From positions 62,001 through 126,000 of the forward strand of contig NZ_JANKMS010000007.1 in the NCBI RefSeq assembly GCF_024649945.1: a stretch of DNA of 64,000 nt, given 5' to 3'. Of the stretch, positions 1-8,678 are shown in pieces; the first letter of the stretch is position 1; every line of letters begins with the position of its first letter. The notes beneath the pieces were generated by a model, which saw nothing but the letters and a program-made list of their open reading frames with translations, had not been told where the DNA came from and did no database searches. The stretch comes from Flavobacterium panacis. GTDB lineage: Bacteria; Bacteroidota; Bacteroidia; Flavobacteriales; Flavobacteriaceae. The translations under genes were made by a program, and so were the position numbers.

Positions 1-100
1 TTAAAGCTTCTTCAGAGAAAAAAGGGGCTAAATTTTGAGTTTTATTTCTATATCTTCCATCAATCGGCGATATAGCATTCAATTCGTTTAGAGTAGTCAT
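1..100 (-). CDS. purB: Adenylosuccinate lyase, N-terminal fragment
   Basis: The first 33 codons run leftward off the window edge from an ATG at 98-100. The translation begins MTTLNELNAISPIDGRY, the characteristic N-terminus of PurB, followed by RNKTQNLAPFFSEEAL. PurB cleaves adenylosuccinate to AMP and SAICAR to AICAR in purine synthesis; it is a cytosolic enzyme. A TATATTTG box lies 25 bases upstream, supporting the start. Identification rests on this short segment only, but it is distinctive. Confidence 0.85.
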   Translation of the reverse strand, partial: MTTLNELNAISPIDGRYRNKTQNLAPFFSEEAL

Positions 101-125
101 TGTTATGTTGTTTTTTCGAAAGGTG

Positions 126-133
126 CAAATATA
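126..133 (-). promoter_or_regulatory. -7 promoter box for purB
   Basis: On the minus strand this reads TATATTTG, an exact match to the Bacteroidota -7 consensus TAnnTTTG. It is 25 bases before the purB ATG. No clear -33 TTG at the usual distance was seen. Confidence 0.6.
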
Positions 134-169
134 AGCTATTGTTAAAACTTCTGAAAGCTATATTGATGC

Positions 170-862
170 TTAAATTATGGTTTTAAAAATTTTATCCCAG
201 ATTGTGAAGTAAAAGCCATAGTTGCGAGATTCATTTTTATGATGATCGTTATGGAATTTGGTAGTAGAAATCCATTTTGTGAAATAATTTTTGTACCAAA
301 AAGCAGGAAATATATCTCGTTTTAAATGACCAAATATTCCGTAAGACAGATTTAGAATAAGATAAATAATAATGCTTAGATAATTAAATTTCAAAATCGT
401 AATTAAAAATAGCCATATAAGGCCAAAACCTAGAGTTTCTATCGGATGTAAAATATACAGACTGTAAACATTAGTTTCGATATGGGTATGATGTAGTTTA
501 TGAATGGGGTACATCCATTTTAAATAATGGACCAAAAAATGGAAAATAAACATAAAAAGATCCATCAAGAGAATCAATATAAGCGTATCTAAAATGATAA
601 GTTGTAATGATCCTGAAAAATCTATTTTTAGAATTCCATAACGATACAATTCAAAACCTATTAAAGTTATAAATGTATTGCATATTAGTGTTGAAAATAT
701 CCATTTTCGATCTTTATTCTTTAAAAAAGTATTCTCTGGCTCCAGTATTTTTCCAATTAAAACAGACAAACCAACTAACACTGTATTTTCTATTAAAAAG
801 AAAACAAAGAGCGAGAAGATATTAAATTGTATTAGTTGCTGTAGCCAACTTTCAAAAATCAT
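170..862 (-). CDS. Fatty acid hydroxylase / sterol desaturase family membrane protein
   Basis: A 230-residue integral membrane protein with several hydrophobic segments and the histidine clusters of the di-iron hydroxylase superfamily: HFLVH, then HKLHHTH, then HNDHHKN near the C-terminus. Such enzymes oxidise lipid acyl chains, sterols or carotenoids using a membrane-embedded di-iron centre. The substrate cannot be told from the sequence. Its ATG overlaps the stop of the upstream sirtuin gene by four bases (ATGA), so the two are probably co-translated. Confidence 0.8.
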   Translation of the reverse strand: MIFESWLQQLIQFNIFSLFVFFLIENTVLVGLSVLIGKILEPENTFLKNKDRKWIFSTLICNTFITLIGFELYRYGILKIDFSGSLQLIILDTLILILLMDLFMFIFHFLVHYLKWMYPIHKLHHTHIETNVYSLYILHPIETLGFGLIWLFLITILKFNYLSIIIYLILNLSYGIFGHLKRDIFPAFWYKNYFTKWISTTKFHNDHHKNESRNYGFYFTIWDKIFKTII

Positions 863-1560
863 GTTGTTTTTTCTAAGTTCAATAATTTTTCTCTTAAATC
901 GGCAACTCCTTCAGATGCAAATTTGGCGATCGTTTCTACCTTATTCCTAATGTTCGGAATTGCAATTGGTTTTGGATCAATATAAAAAACTGGAGTTGTA
1001 CTTGGAACATAAGCAATCAAACCAGCTGCAGGATAAACTTGTAGTGAAGTTCCAATAACAGCAAAATAATCTGCGGTTTCAGTAATGTCAATTGCTTCTT
1101 CCAATGCAGGAACTTCCTCGCCGAACCAAACAATATGCGGGCGCAATTGGTGTCCGTTTGCGTCAAAATCTCCCGTAAATAAATCTTCTGTCCAATCTAA
1201 AATTAGATTTTTATTTTGTGTGCTTCTAACTTTGAGTAATTCTCCATGTAAATGCAAAACGTTGGAGCTTCCAGCACGTTCGTGCAAATCATCAACGTTT
1301 TGAGTGATAACATAAACGTCAAAATCTTTTTCTAGTTCTGCCAAAATGGTATGCCCTAAATTTGTATTTACTTCTTTTAACTGTTGACGACGTTTGTTGT
1401 AAAAGTCTAAAACTAATTCTTGGTTTTTATGCCATCCTTCAGGAGTTGCAACTTCCATTACATCATGACCTTCCCATAAACCATCACTGTCACGAAAAGT
1501 TTTGATACCGCTTTCAGCACTTATTCCAGCTCCTGTTAAGACTACGAGTTTCTTTTTCAT
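859..1560 (-). CDS. cobB: Sir2-family NAD-dependent protein deacylase, class III-like
   Basis: A 233-residue sirtuin. Visible motifs are the NAD-binding GAGISAESG (residues 10-18), TQNVD (86-90) and the catalytic His in LHLHGEL (H105). Y54 and R57 in FYNKR match the Tyr/Arg pair that recognises acidic acyl groups in SIRT5 and E. coli CobB, so desuccinylase/demalonylase activity is plausible. The region after HGEL lacks the usual zinc-binding cysteines. The start at 1560 (MKKKLVVLTGAG) is preferred over an upstream in-frame start because it places the Rossmann strand at the N-terminus. It is followed by the fatty acid hydroxylase gene with a four-base overlap. Confidence 0.85.
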   Translation of the reverse strand: MKKKLVVLTGAGISAESGIKTFRDSDGLWEGHDVMEVATPEGWHKNQELVLDFYNKRRQQLKEVNTNLGHTILAELEKDFDVYVITQNVDDLHERAGSSNVLHLHGELLKVRSTQNKNLILDWTEDLFTGDFDANGHQLRPHIVWFGEEVPALEEAIDITETADYFAVIGTSLQVYPAAGLIAYVPSTTPVFYIDPKPIAIPNIRNKVETIAKFASEGVADLREKLLNLEKTT

Positions 1561-1727
1561 TTTGAGTTGTATTAAAAGATAAAAATAGTGATTTCTTGGC
1601 TTAAATGTTTGATGAACAGTAAGGATTAACAATGGCTTTTTATAAAAAAGAATGGGTATTTATACTCTTTGTCTCTCATTCTGAATTATTTATTTTTAAT
1701 GTTGCGTTTGAAAAAGGTGATATTAAA

Positions 1728-2255
1728 ATGATTTTAATTCAATTTACAGGTTTATCTGGTTCGGGAAAAACGACTCTGGCAGAAAGTGTCAGACATCTTT
1801 TGATTCAGGATAATTATGAAGTTGAAATAGTCGATGGAGATGTTTACCGGCAAACGATTTGTAAAGATTTAGGTTTTTCTAAAGAAGACCGCTGCGAAAA
1901 TGTTAGACGTCTTTTTAATGTCGGACGAAATTTGATTGAAGAGAAGAAAATAGTTCTCATGTCGGTTATCAATCCTTATGAAAATCTAAGAAATGAATTG
2001 AGGTCTTTTGAATTCGTGAAAACGGTGTTTCTGGATTGTGCCATTTCTAATTTGATCAAAAGAGATCCGAAAGGATTGTACAAAAGAGCTTTGTTGCCAG
2101 ATGACGATCAAAACAAAATTAGAAGTTTCACAGGAATAACAGATGTTTATGAAATTCCAAAAAAAGCAGATTTAATATTAAAAACCGATTCAGAAACGGT
2201 TTCGGTTTCTACCCATAAACTGTATAATTTTATTATTAGCAATTTAAATTTTTAA
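1728..2255 (+). CDS. cysC: Adenylylsulfate (APS) kinase
   Basis: A 175-residue P-loop kinase. Walker A is GLSGSGKT (8-15), followed by VDGDVYRQ, DLGFSKEDRCENVRR, INPYENLR (81-88), DPKGLYKRA (113-121) and FTGITDVYEIP (134-144), the order and wording of APS kinases. The enzyme phosphorylates APS to PAPS, the sulfate donor of sulfotransferases. The ATG at 1728 is chosen because it starts the P-loop strand; an upstream in-frame ATG adds 32 residues with no family match. No ATP sulfurylase is nearby, so this copy probably serves the sulfotransferase two genes downstream rather than assimilation. The next gene starts four bases after the stop. Confidence 0.85.
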   Translation: MILIQFTGLSGSGKTTLAESVRHLLIQDNYEVEIVDGDVYRQTICKDLGFSKEDRCENVRRLFNVGRNLIEEKKIVLMSVINPYENLRNELRSFEFVKTVFLDCAISNLIKRDPKGLYKRALLPDDDQNKIRSFTGITDVYEIPKKADLILKTDSETVSVSTHKLYNFIISNLNF

Positions 2256-2259
2256 GACT

Positions 2260-2949
2260 ATGAATCCTTCTTCTTGCCAGCTTCCAATTTCTTTTTCGAT
2301 AGAAAAATTGCAAAATGATTTAGCGACTTGTGAAGCTAATTTATGGACACCACATTTTAATACTTATAGATATGAAGGAAATTGGACAAGTGTCGCTTTA
2401 CGATCACAATCGGGTTTAGAGAATGATATTTTTTCTTTTCCAGATAAAGAATATAAAAATACGCCTTTGCTTGATAACTGTTCTTATTTTAAAGAAATAA
2501 TGGATTGGTTTGAGTGCGAGAAAGAAGCAGTGAGATTATTAAGACTCGGAGCAAATAGTGAAATTAAAGAACATGTTGATAATGATACTTCGTATGAAGA
2601 GGGTTTTTTCAGGATTCATGTTCCTATTATTACCAATTCGGAAGTTTATTTTTATGTAAATAATCAGCTGGTTCCAATGAAAATGGGAGAATGCTGGTAT
2701 GCTAATTTTCAGTTGCCGCACAGCGTCCATAACAAAAGTTCGGAACCTAGAATTCACTTAACATTAGACTGCATTAGGAATGAATGGTCTGATAAATTGT
2801 TTTCTAAAATGTGCTTTGATACAAAGTATGTGAGAAAAAATGAACATTCAGACGAGGTGAAAAGACAAATTATTGCAGAGCTTTCTAGAAATCTATCGGA
2901 AACGAATGTGAAGATTATTGCCGAGCTTCAATCACAAATGAACTTATAA
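2260..2949 (+). CDS. Aspartyl/asparaginyl beta-hydroxylase-like 2-oxoglutarate oxygenase
   Basis: A 229-residue cytosolic protein with the jelly-roll iron site of the AspH-like family: HxD at H105/D107 (IKEHVDND), the distal His in LPHSVHNKS (H157 most likely) and R164 in SEPRIHLTLD for 2-oxoglutarate binding. Family members hydroxylate Asp, Asn or related side chains in proteins or small molecules. It sits between APS kinase and a sulfotransferase with gaps of 4 and 1 bases, so an operon is near certain and a hydroxyl made here could be the acceptor for sulfation. The substrate is unknown. Confidence 0.8.
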   Translation: MNPSSCQLPISFSIEKLQNDLATCEANLWTPHFNTYRYEGNWTSVALRSQSGLENDIFSFPDKEYKNTPLLDNCSYFKEIMDWFECEKEAVRLLRLGANSEIKEHVDNDTSYEEGFFRIHVPIITNSEVYFYVNNQLVPMKMGECWYANFQLPHSVHNKSSEPRIHLTLDCIRNEWSDKLFSKMCFDTKYVRKNEHSDEVKRQIIAELSRNLSETNVKIIAELQSQMNL

Positions 2950-2950
2950 A

Positions 2951-3919
2951 ATGGAAAATGTAAAAGACCTTATTTCAAATTGGATTCCTGTAAAATTGGT
3001 TGAAAAAGATAATGAAGTTTATTTCGAATGGTTATATTTTGCTGAGATACCATTAGCAGATCCTTTCTTTGATGAAACTATTGCAAAATGCAAAAGCCAC
3101 AGTTATAATTCAAAACGTTTTAAATTGGTAAGTACTGCAGAAAATATTATTGATTGGTCTAAAGAAATGGATTTTGTTGACTTAAAAGGATTGGTTTTTC
3201 ATGTTTCAAGATGCGGATCTACCATGTTGAGTCAATCTCTTGCTACTTCATCTGAAAATATAATGGTTTCTGAAGCTCCTATAATTGATCAGATTTTAAG
3301 AAGTGAGACCTTTGCAGAGGATGTTAAAACGGTTTTGCTGAAATCGGTTTTGAAATTCTTGGGACAAAAAAGATTCCCAGGGCAAAAACATTTGATTATA
3401 AAATTGGATGCTTGGAGTATTTTTGAGGCGTCTTATTTAAGATTGATTTTTCCTGAAATTCCTTTTGCATTATTGTATCGAAATCCAGCAGATGTTTTAA
3501 GGTCACACCAAAAGATGTCGGGAATGCACATGGTTCCGAGTTTAATTCCACCGAGTGTTTTCGGAATTACATCCAAAGAAATTGAAGAAGTAGGTTATAG
3601 GCAATATCAAGCTCTGGTTTTAGAAAAATATTTTCAAGCTTTTTTGGATTTTTATGAAAGAGACCAAAATGTAATGATGCTTAATTATAATAGCGGAATG
3701 AAAAATGTTATAGAAAGATTTATAACTTTTATTAACATCAATTATTCTGAAAACGAAATAAACGCCATGCTAGAACGTCTTAAAAAACATTCTAAAAATG
3801 AAAGTTCAGTTTTTAATGGAGATTCTTATAAAGATGATGTTTTGTCTGCGAATTTATCTCAGCTCAACGTTTTACACGAAAAATTGAATGCCAATTTTAT
3901 TGAAGATTTAGCTGGCTGA
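2951..3919 (+). CDS. PAPS-dependent sulfotransferase family protein
   Basis: A 322-residue P-loop protein. SRCGSTMLS (86-94) is the 5'-phosphosulfate-binding loop and LLYRNPADVLRSHQ (about 174-187) the 3'-phosphate-binding element with R177 and S185. The N-terminal ~70 residues (FEWLYFAEIPLADPFF) form an extra domain of unknown role. No signal peptide or membrane segment is visible, so it acts in the cytosol. Its ATG is one base after the hydroxylase stop. Linkage to APS kinase gives a self-contained supply of PAPS. The acceptor (protein, peptide, lipid or small molecule) cannot be named. Confidence 0.8.
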   Translation: MENVKDLISNWIPVKLVEKDNEVYFEWLYFAEIPLADPFFDETIAKCKSHSYNSKRFKLVSTAENIIDWSKEMDFVDLKGLVFHVSRCGSTMLSQSLATSSENIMVSEAPIIDQILRSETFAEDVKTVLLKSVLKFLGQKRFPGQKHLIIKLDAWSIFEASYLRLIFPEIPFALLYRNPADVLRSHQKMSGMHMVPSLIPPSVFGITSKEIEEVGYRQYQALVLEKYFQAFLDFYERDQNVMMLNYNSGMKNVIERFITFININYSENEINAMLERLKKHSKNESSVFNGDSYKDDVLSANLSQLNVLHEKLNANFIEDLAG

Positions 3920-3953
3920 AAATAAGGAGAAGGCTTCTTTCTCTTTTATTTAT

Positions 3954-3961
3954 TATTTTTG
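3954..3961 (+). promoter_or_regulatory. -7 promoter box for trmH
   Basis: TATTTTTG matches TAnnTTTG and lies 17 bases before the trmH ATG, in the 59-base gap after the sulfotransferase gene. It suggests that trmH is transcribed separately from the cassette upstream. Confidence 0.55.
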
Positions 3962-3978
3962 CGCCAAACATAAATAAA

Positions 3979-4641
3979 ATGATTGATTTAGATTACCTCG
4001 AATTCTTAGAAAATATATTAACAGATAATAGAAAAGCTAATTTTTTAAAAGTTTTAGAAAGCAGAACCAAGCATTTTACAGTTGCTGTCGAAGATGTGTA
4101 TCAAATGCACAATACAAGTGCTGTAATGCGTAGCTGTGAAGTTTTCGGAATTCAGGAATTGAATGTTATTGAACAGCGTTTTGGAAAACGTATTGATAAA
4201 GAAATTGCTTTAGGTGCACAAAAATGGGTTGATATTAACCGATTTGATTCGGTTTCAGGATGTCTATCTGATTTAAAAAATAAAGGATATCAAATTATCG
4301 CCACAACTCCGCATGAAAAAGATTGTATGCTGGAAGATTTCGATATTACAAAGCCAAGTGCTTTATTCTTCGGAACAGAAAAAGAAGGATTATCTCAAGA
4401 AATTATGGACAACGCCGATGGTTTCTTAAAAATTCCAATGGTTGGATTTACAGAAAGTTTGAATATTTCTGTTTCAGCCGCAATTATTATCCAAAATCTA
4501 ACAAATAGACTTCGCAGATCTGATATTGAATGGAAATTGACTGAAGAGGAAATTTTAGTTAAACGTTTAGATTGGGCTAAAAATTCTATTAAAGATATAA
4601 AACGAATAGAAGCGCGTTATTATCAAGATAATCCGAGGTAA
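3979..4641 (+). CDS. trmH: tRNA (guanosine-2'-O-)-methyltransferase TrmH
   Basis: A 220-residue SPOUT methyltransferase. The N-terminal segment SRTKHFTVAVEDVYQMHN, then SAVMRSCEVFGI, is typical of TrmH, and the knotted C-terminal SAM site is seen as FFGTEKEGLS, then IPMVGFTESLNISVSAAI. TrmH methylates the 2'-OH of G18 in tRNA. Length agrees with the family. Own promoter box upstream and a strong terminator downstream point to a single-gene unit. Confidence 0.9.
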   Translation: MIDLDYLEFLENILTDNRKANFLKVLESRTKHFTVAVEDVYQMHNTSAVMRSCEVFGIQELNVIEQRFGKRIDKEIALGAQKWVDINRFDSVSGCLSDLKNKGYQIIATTPHEKDCMLEDFDITKPSALFFGTEKEGLSQEIMDNADGFLKIPMVGFTESLNISVSAAIIIQNLTNRLRRSDIEWKLTEEEILVKRLDWAKNSIKDIKRIEARYYQDNPR

Positions 4642-4645
4642 TTAA

Positions 4646-4779
4646 GTCGCAGTTTACTGTCTCAGTCTTGGGATTATAAACAGAATTTAAAATGAAAAGA
4701 CCGATAGTTTAAACTATCGGTCTTTTTTATGGATTTAAAATAGTTGGTAAACTGTGACTGAATACCGAGACTGAATATT
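4646..4779. repeat. Inverted CAGTCT/GACTGA-word repeat around a terminator
   Basis: Left part (4646-4672) carries GTCGCAGTTTACTGTCTCAG and the right part (4747-4776) carries its approximate reverse, GGTAAACTGTGACTGAATACC then GAGACTGAAT. The two arms enclose the trmH/secA terminator. The same words occur at 12363-12400, 12850-12939, 17958-18084 and 30910-31032. Confidence 0.65.
4697..4730. terminator. Bidirectional terminator between trmH and secA
   Basis: Perfect stem GACCGATAGTTT / AAACTATCGGTC flanked by A-rich sequence on the left and T6 on the right. It serves both convergent genes. Confidence 0.85.
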
Positions 4780-4786
4780 TAAAAAA

Positions 4787-7700
4787 TTAGTTAATCAAAA
4801 CCCAAGTTCCAGCAGCTATTAAAGCTTCAGCTTTTTTGTATTTCATTGTTTCTGTTTTACCAGTAGCAACTTCTTGAACTACAACAGTATCGTTTCTGTT
4901 GATTTTTGGCATATCTCTAACGATAGTTTCAGTAACCTGACGCTGTTGTGTTTCTCCAGCTTCACGGTTCATGCTTTCGCTGTTTGGAATTTCGTCTTTG
5001 CTTAACTGTAAATTTTCTTTTGGACGAACTACTTCTCTTGCTTCGTGGATTTCAGGAGTGTTTTGAGCTGGTAAATCACCTTTGAATAAGAATGAAATAA
5101 CTTCTTTGTTAACATTGTCCAACATCGATCTAAACAAGTTGAAAGCTTCTAATTTGTAAATAAGCAATGGATCTTTTTGCTCGTGAACAGCTAATTGAAC
5201 AGATTGTTTCAATTCGTCCATTTTACGTAAGTGTTTTTTCCAAGCTTCATCCACAATAGAAAGTGTGATGTTTTTCTCAAAATCAGCAATTAATTGAGCG
5301 CCTTCAGTGTCGTAAGCTTTTTGTAAGTCAGTAACAACATTTAAAGTTTTGATTCCGTCTGTAAATGGAACTACAATTCTTTCGAAATGATTATTTGGCT
5401 CTTCAAAAACTCCTTTGATAATTGGGAAAGCTTCTCTTGCGCTTCTTTCTGTTTTCTCAGTGTAGAACGCTAAAGCTTCTTTGTATACTTTTCCAGTAAC
5501 TTCAATGTCAGATAATTTTAAGAAATCTGCTTCAGAAATTGGAGAGGTGATTCCGAAATAACGAATTAAATCAAATTCATATCCTTTAAAATTATTAGCT
5601 ACTTTGTTGTTGCTTACGATTAATTCGCAAGTATCATAAAGCATATTCGCGATATCTAGTTTCAAACGCTCTCCGAACAATGCGTGACGACGACGTTTGT
5701 AAACTACTTCACGCTGCGAGTTCATAACGTCATCATATTCTAATAAACGTTTACGAACACCAAAGTTGTTTTCTTCTACTTTTTTCTGAGCACGTTCGAT
5801 AGATTTAGTCATCATAGAATGCTGAATCACTTCACCTTCTTTTAATCCCATTCTGTCCATTACTTTCGCAACTCTTTCAGAACCGAATAAACGCATTAAG
5901 TTATCTTCAAGAGAAACATAGAATTGAGAACTTCCTGGATCTCCTTGACGACCAGAACGACCACGTAACTGTCTGTCTACACGACGAGAATCGTGACGCT
6001 CCGTACCCACAATTGCTAAACCTCCTGCAGCCTTAACTTCTGGAGATAATTTAATATCGGTACCACGACCAGCCATATTTGTTGCAATAGTTACAACTCC
6101 AGCTTTACCAGCTTCTTCAACGATTTGTGCCTCTTGCTTGTGCATTTTAGCATTCAATACGTTGTGTGTGATTCCTCTCATTTTAAGCATACGGCTTAAT
6201 AATTCTGAAATCTCAACAGAAGTTGTTCCAATCAATACTGGTCTTCCAGCTTGTGATAATTCAGTAACGTCTTCGATTACGGCGTTGAATTTCTCACGAG
6301 TTGTTTTGTAGATGTAGTCTTCTTTGTCAATTCTTGCAATTCCACGGTTTGTTGGAATTTCAACAACGTCCAATTTATAAATCTGCCATAACTCGCCAGC
6401 TTCTGTAACCGCTGTACCAGTCATACCTGCTAATTTGCTGTACATTCTGAAGTAGTTCTGTAATGTTACAGTTGCAAAAGTTTGCGTTGCAGCTTCGATT
6501 TTTACGTTTTCTTTAGCTTCGATCGCTTGGTGAAGACCATCAGAGTAACGACGACCATCCATGATACGACCTGTTTGCTCATCGACAATCATAATTTTGT
6601 TGTCCATGATCACGTACTCAACATCTTTTTCGAATAAAGCATACGCTTTTAAAAGTTGAGTTAAAGTATGGATACGCTCGCTTTTTACACCAAAATCTTG
6701 GAATAATCTTTCTTTAGCTTCAGCTTCAGCGTCTTTGTCTAATTTTTGTTTTTCAATCGCAGCGATTTCTGTTCCAATGTCTGGTAAAACGAAGAAATCT
6801 GCATCAGTATCTCCAGAAAGGTATTTGATACCGTTGTCTGTCAATTCTACTTGATTGTTTTTCTCTTCAATCACAAAATACAAAGCTTCGTCAACTTTGT
6901 GCATTTCACGATTGTTATCTTGCATGTATTGATTTTCAGTTTTTTGAAGCAATTGTTTAATTCCTTCTTCACTTAAAAATTTAATTAATGCTTTATTTTT
7001 AGGTAAACTTCTGTAAGCTCTTAATAATAAGAAACCTCCATCTTTAGTATTTCCTTCTTTGATTAATTTTTTAGCTTCAGCTAAGAAACCATTCGCTAAC
7101 TGACGTTGTTGTGCAACTAAGTTTTCGATTTTTGGTTTCAATTCGTTGAATTCATGACGATCTCCTTGAGGAACTGGTCCAGAAATGATAAGTGGAGTTC
7201 TAGCGTCATCAATTAATACCGAGTCAACCTCGTCGACAATAGCAAAATTGTGTTTTCTTTGAACAAGATCGCTTGGCGAATGTGCCATGTTATCTCTTAA
7301 ATAATCGAAACCAAACTCATTGTTTGTTCCGTAAGTGATATCAGCATCGTAAGCTTTTTTTCTTTGTTCTGTACTTGGTTGGTGATTATCGATACAATCT
7401 ACAGATAAACCGTGGAATTCGAATAAAGGTGCTTTCCAAGTACTATCACGTTTTGCTAAGTAGTCATTCACTGTTACTAAGTGAACTCCGTTTCCTGTCA
7501 AAGCGTTTAAGTAAAGTGGAAGGGTAGCCACCAAAGTTTTACCTTCTCCGGTTTGCATTTCGGCAACTTTACCTTCGTGTAATACCATACCACCAATTAA
7601 CTGAACATCGTAGTGAATCATGTCCCAAGTGATATCTTTTCCTGCAGCATTCCATTTGTTTGCCCAGATAGATTTTTCACCATCAATTGTAATATAAGGT

Positions 7701-8131
7701 TTTGTAGCAGAAAATTCACGGTCTTTTGGAGTTGCCGTAACTTCAATATGTGAGTTTTCTTTAAAACGACGAGCCGTTTCTTTTACTACAGAAAATGCTT
7801 CTGGAAGTAATTCTAATAAAGTTTTTTCAGAGATTTCGTAAGCTTCTTTTTCAAGAGCATCAATAGCGTCATAAAGATCTTCTCTTTTGTCGATGTCTTC
7901 GATGTTTTCTACTTCCGCTTTAAGCGAAGCAATTTTAGCATCTTTGTCAGCTCTAGCTTCTTTAATTCTGTCTTTAAAATAAACGGTTCTTCCTCTTAAT
8001 TCGTCGTTAGATAGACTCATTAAGGGAGTTTCGAATGTTTTGATTTTGTTTAAGTAAGGTTGTAAAGCTTTGACATCTTTTTGAGACTTATCACCCACAA
8101 AGACTTTAATAATACTATTTATGAAACTCAT
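4787..8131 (-). CDS. secA: Preprotein translocase ATPase SecA
   Basis: An 1114-residue SecA, the motor that drives unfolded preproteins through SecYEG. Walker A MQTGEGKT is at 192-199, VNDYLAKRD follows, and the DEVD Walker B box is at 300-303 in IVDEVDSVLIDDARTP. MAGRGTDI and GRSGRQGDPGSSQFY mark the second nucleotide domain. It is longer than the ~900-residue E. coli protein because of an insertion around residues 320-450, common in Bacteroidota. The C-terminus ends in KYKKAEALIAAGTWVLIN instead of the cysteine-rich zinc motif that binds SecB. Convergent with trmH. Confidence 0.97.
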   Translation of the reverse strand: MSFINSIIKVFVGDKSQKDVKALQPYLNKIKTFETPLMSLSNDELRGRTVYFKDRIKEARADKDAKIASLKAEVENIEDIDKREDLYDAIDALEKEAYEISEKTLLELLPEAFSVVKETARRFKENSHIEVTATPKDREFSATKPYITIDGEKSIWANKWNAAGKDITWDMIHYDVQLIGGMVLHEGKVAEMQTGEGKTLVATLPLYLNALTGNGVHLVTVNDYLAKRDSTWKAPLFEFHGLSVDCIDNHQPSTEQRKKAYDADITYGTNNEFGFDYLRDNMAHSPSDLVQRKHNFAIVDEVDSVLIDDARTPLIISGPVPQGDRHEFNELKPKIENLVAQQRQLANGFLAEAKKLIKEGNTKDGGFLLLRAYRSLPKNKALIKFLSEEGIKQLLQKTENQYMQDNNREMHKVDEALYFVIEEKNNQVELTDNGIKYLSGDTDADFFVLPDIGTEIAAIEKQKLDKDAEAEAKERLFQDFGVKSERIHTLTQLLKAYALFEKDVEYVIMDNKIMIVDEQTGRIMDGRRYSDGLHQAIEAKENVKIEAATQTFATVTLQNYFRMYSKLAGMTGTAVTEAGELWQIYKLDVVEIPTNRGIARIDKEDYIYKTTREKFNAVIEDVTELSQAGRPVLIGTTSVEISELLSRMLKMRGITHNVLNAKMHKQEAQIVEEAGKAGVVTIATNMAGRGTDIKLSPEVKAAGGLAIVGTERHDSRRVDRQLRGRSGRQGDPGSSQFYVSLEDNLMRLFGSERVAKVMDRMGLKEGEVIQHSMMTKSIERAQKKVEENNFGVRKRLLEYDDVMNSQREVVYKRRRHALFGERLKLDIANMLYDTCELIVSNNKVANNFKGYEFDLIRYFGITSPISEADFLKLSDIEVTGKVYKEALAFYTEKTERSAREAFPIIKGVFEEPNNHFERIVVPFTDGIKTLNVVTDLQKAYDTEGAQLIADFEKNITLSIVDEAWKKHLRKMDELKQSVQLAVHEQKDPLLIYKLEAFNLFRSMLDNVNKEVISFLFKGDLPAQNTPEIHEAREVVRPKENLQLSKDEIPNSESMNREAGETQQRQVTETIVRDMPKINRNDTVVVQEVATGKTETMKYKKAEALIAAGTWVLIN

Positions 8132-8172
8132 GATTTATTGTATTTCTTTATTATTTAATATGTATTTGAACC

Positions 8173-8204
8173 AAAAAAAAAGCCTCTGTGATGAGACTTT
8201 TTCC
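8173..8204 (-). terminator. Terminator after the DUF2795 gene
   Basis: In minus-strand RNA, AAAAGUCUC pairs with GAGGCUUUU (one G-U pair) around a six-base loop, followed by a run of U. It separates the DUF2795 gene from secA. Confidence 0.6.
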
Positions 8205-8218
8205 TTTGGTTTATTTTT

Positions 8219-8440
8219 TTAATATTCATCCTCATTCCAAAGATAATCTTCGTCTGTTGGATAATCAGGCCAAATTTCTTCCATTGATTCATATATCTCG
8301 CCTTCATCCTCGATTGACTGAAGGTTTTCTACTACTTCTAATGGAGCACCAGCTCTAATAGCGTAGTCAATAAGTTCGTCTTTGTTAGCAGGCCATGGCG
8401 CATCACTTAAATAAGATGCTAATTCTAATGTCCAATACAT
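8219..8440 (-). CDS. DUF2795 domain protein
   Basis: A 73-residue acidic protein. MYWTLELASYLSDAPWPANK, then DELIDYAIRAGAPLEVVENL, matches the small DUF2795 fold found widely in bacteria; the C-terminal half is very rich in Asp/Glu. No biochemical function is established for the family. It precedes secA on the same strand but a hairpin lies between them. Confidence 0.75.
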   Translation of the reverse strand: MYWTLELASYLSDAPWPANKDELIDYAIRAGAPLEVVENLQSIEDEGEIYESMEEIWPDYPTDEDYLWNEDEY

Positions 8441-8536
8441 CTGTTATCTGTTTAGTTTGTGCAAAAATAAATTTTTTACTGAAAAAGACAAGTAAATTTT
8501 GATTTATTTTAATAAAATTTAAGAACGTCTCTTGTT

Positions 8537-8672
8537 AAATTCCAATTTTTAAATTTCAAATTCCAAAAAAGGAGCTTAAAACCTCCATTTTTAAAGCTTT
8601 TATGAAAAAAAAATAAATTCGAAGAATTTTTAGTTTTTCTTGGAATTTGGGATTTAGAAATTTGAATTTTAA
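8537..8672. repeat. Imperfect inverted repeat of AATTCCAAATTTC words
   Basis: The left arm near 8537-8569 (AATTCCAATTTTTAAATTTC, then AAATTCC) is mirrored by 8640-8672 (TTGGAATTTGGGATTTAGAA, then ATTTGAATTTT). It follows the cobalamin adenosyltransferase stop. An apparent 62-codon reading frame here is best explained by this repeat. Confidence 0.55.
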
Positions 8673-8678
8673 GAAAAT

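Noticed and set aside
1632..1727. Upstream in-frame extension of APS kinase from an ATG at 1632
   Set aside because: The extra 32 residues match nothing in the family and the P-loop normally starts near the N-terminus, so ATG 1728 was chosen.
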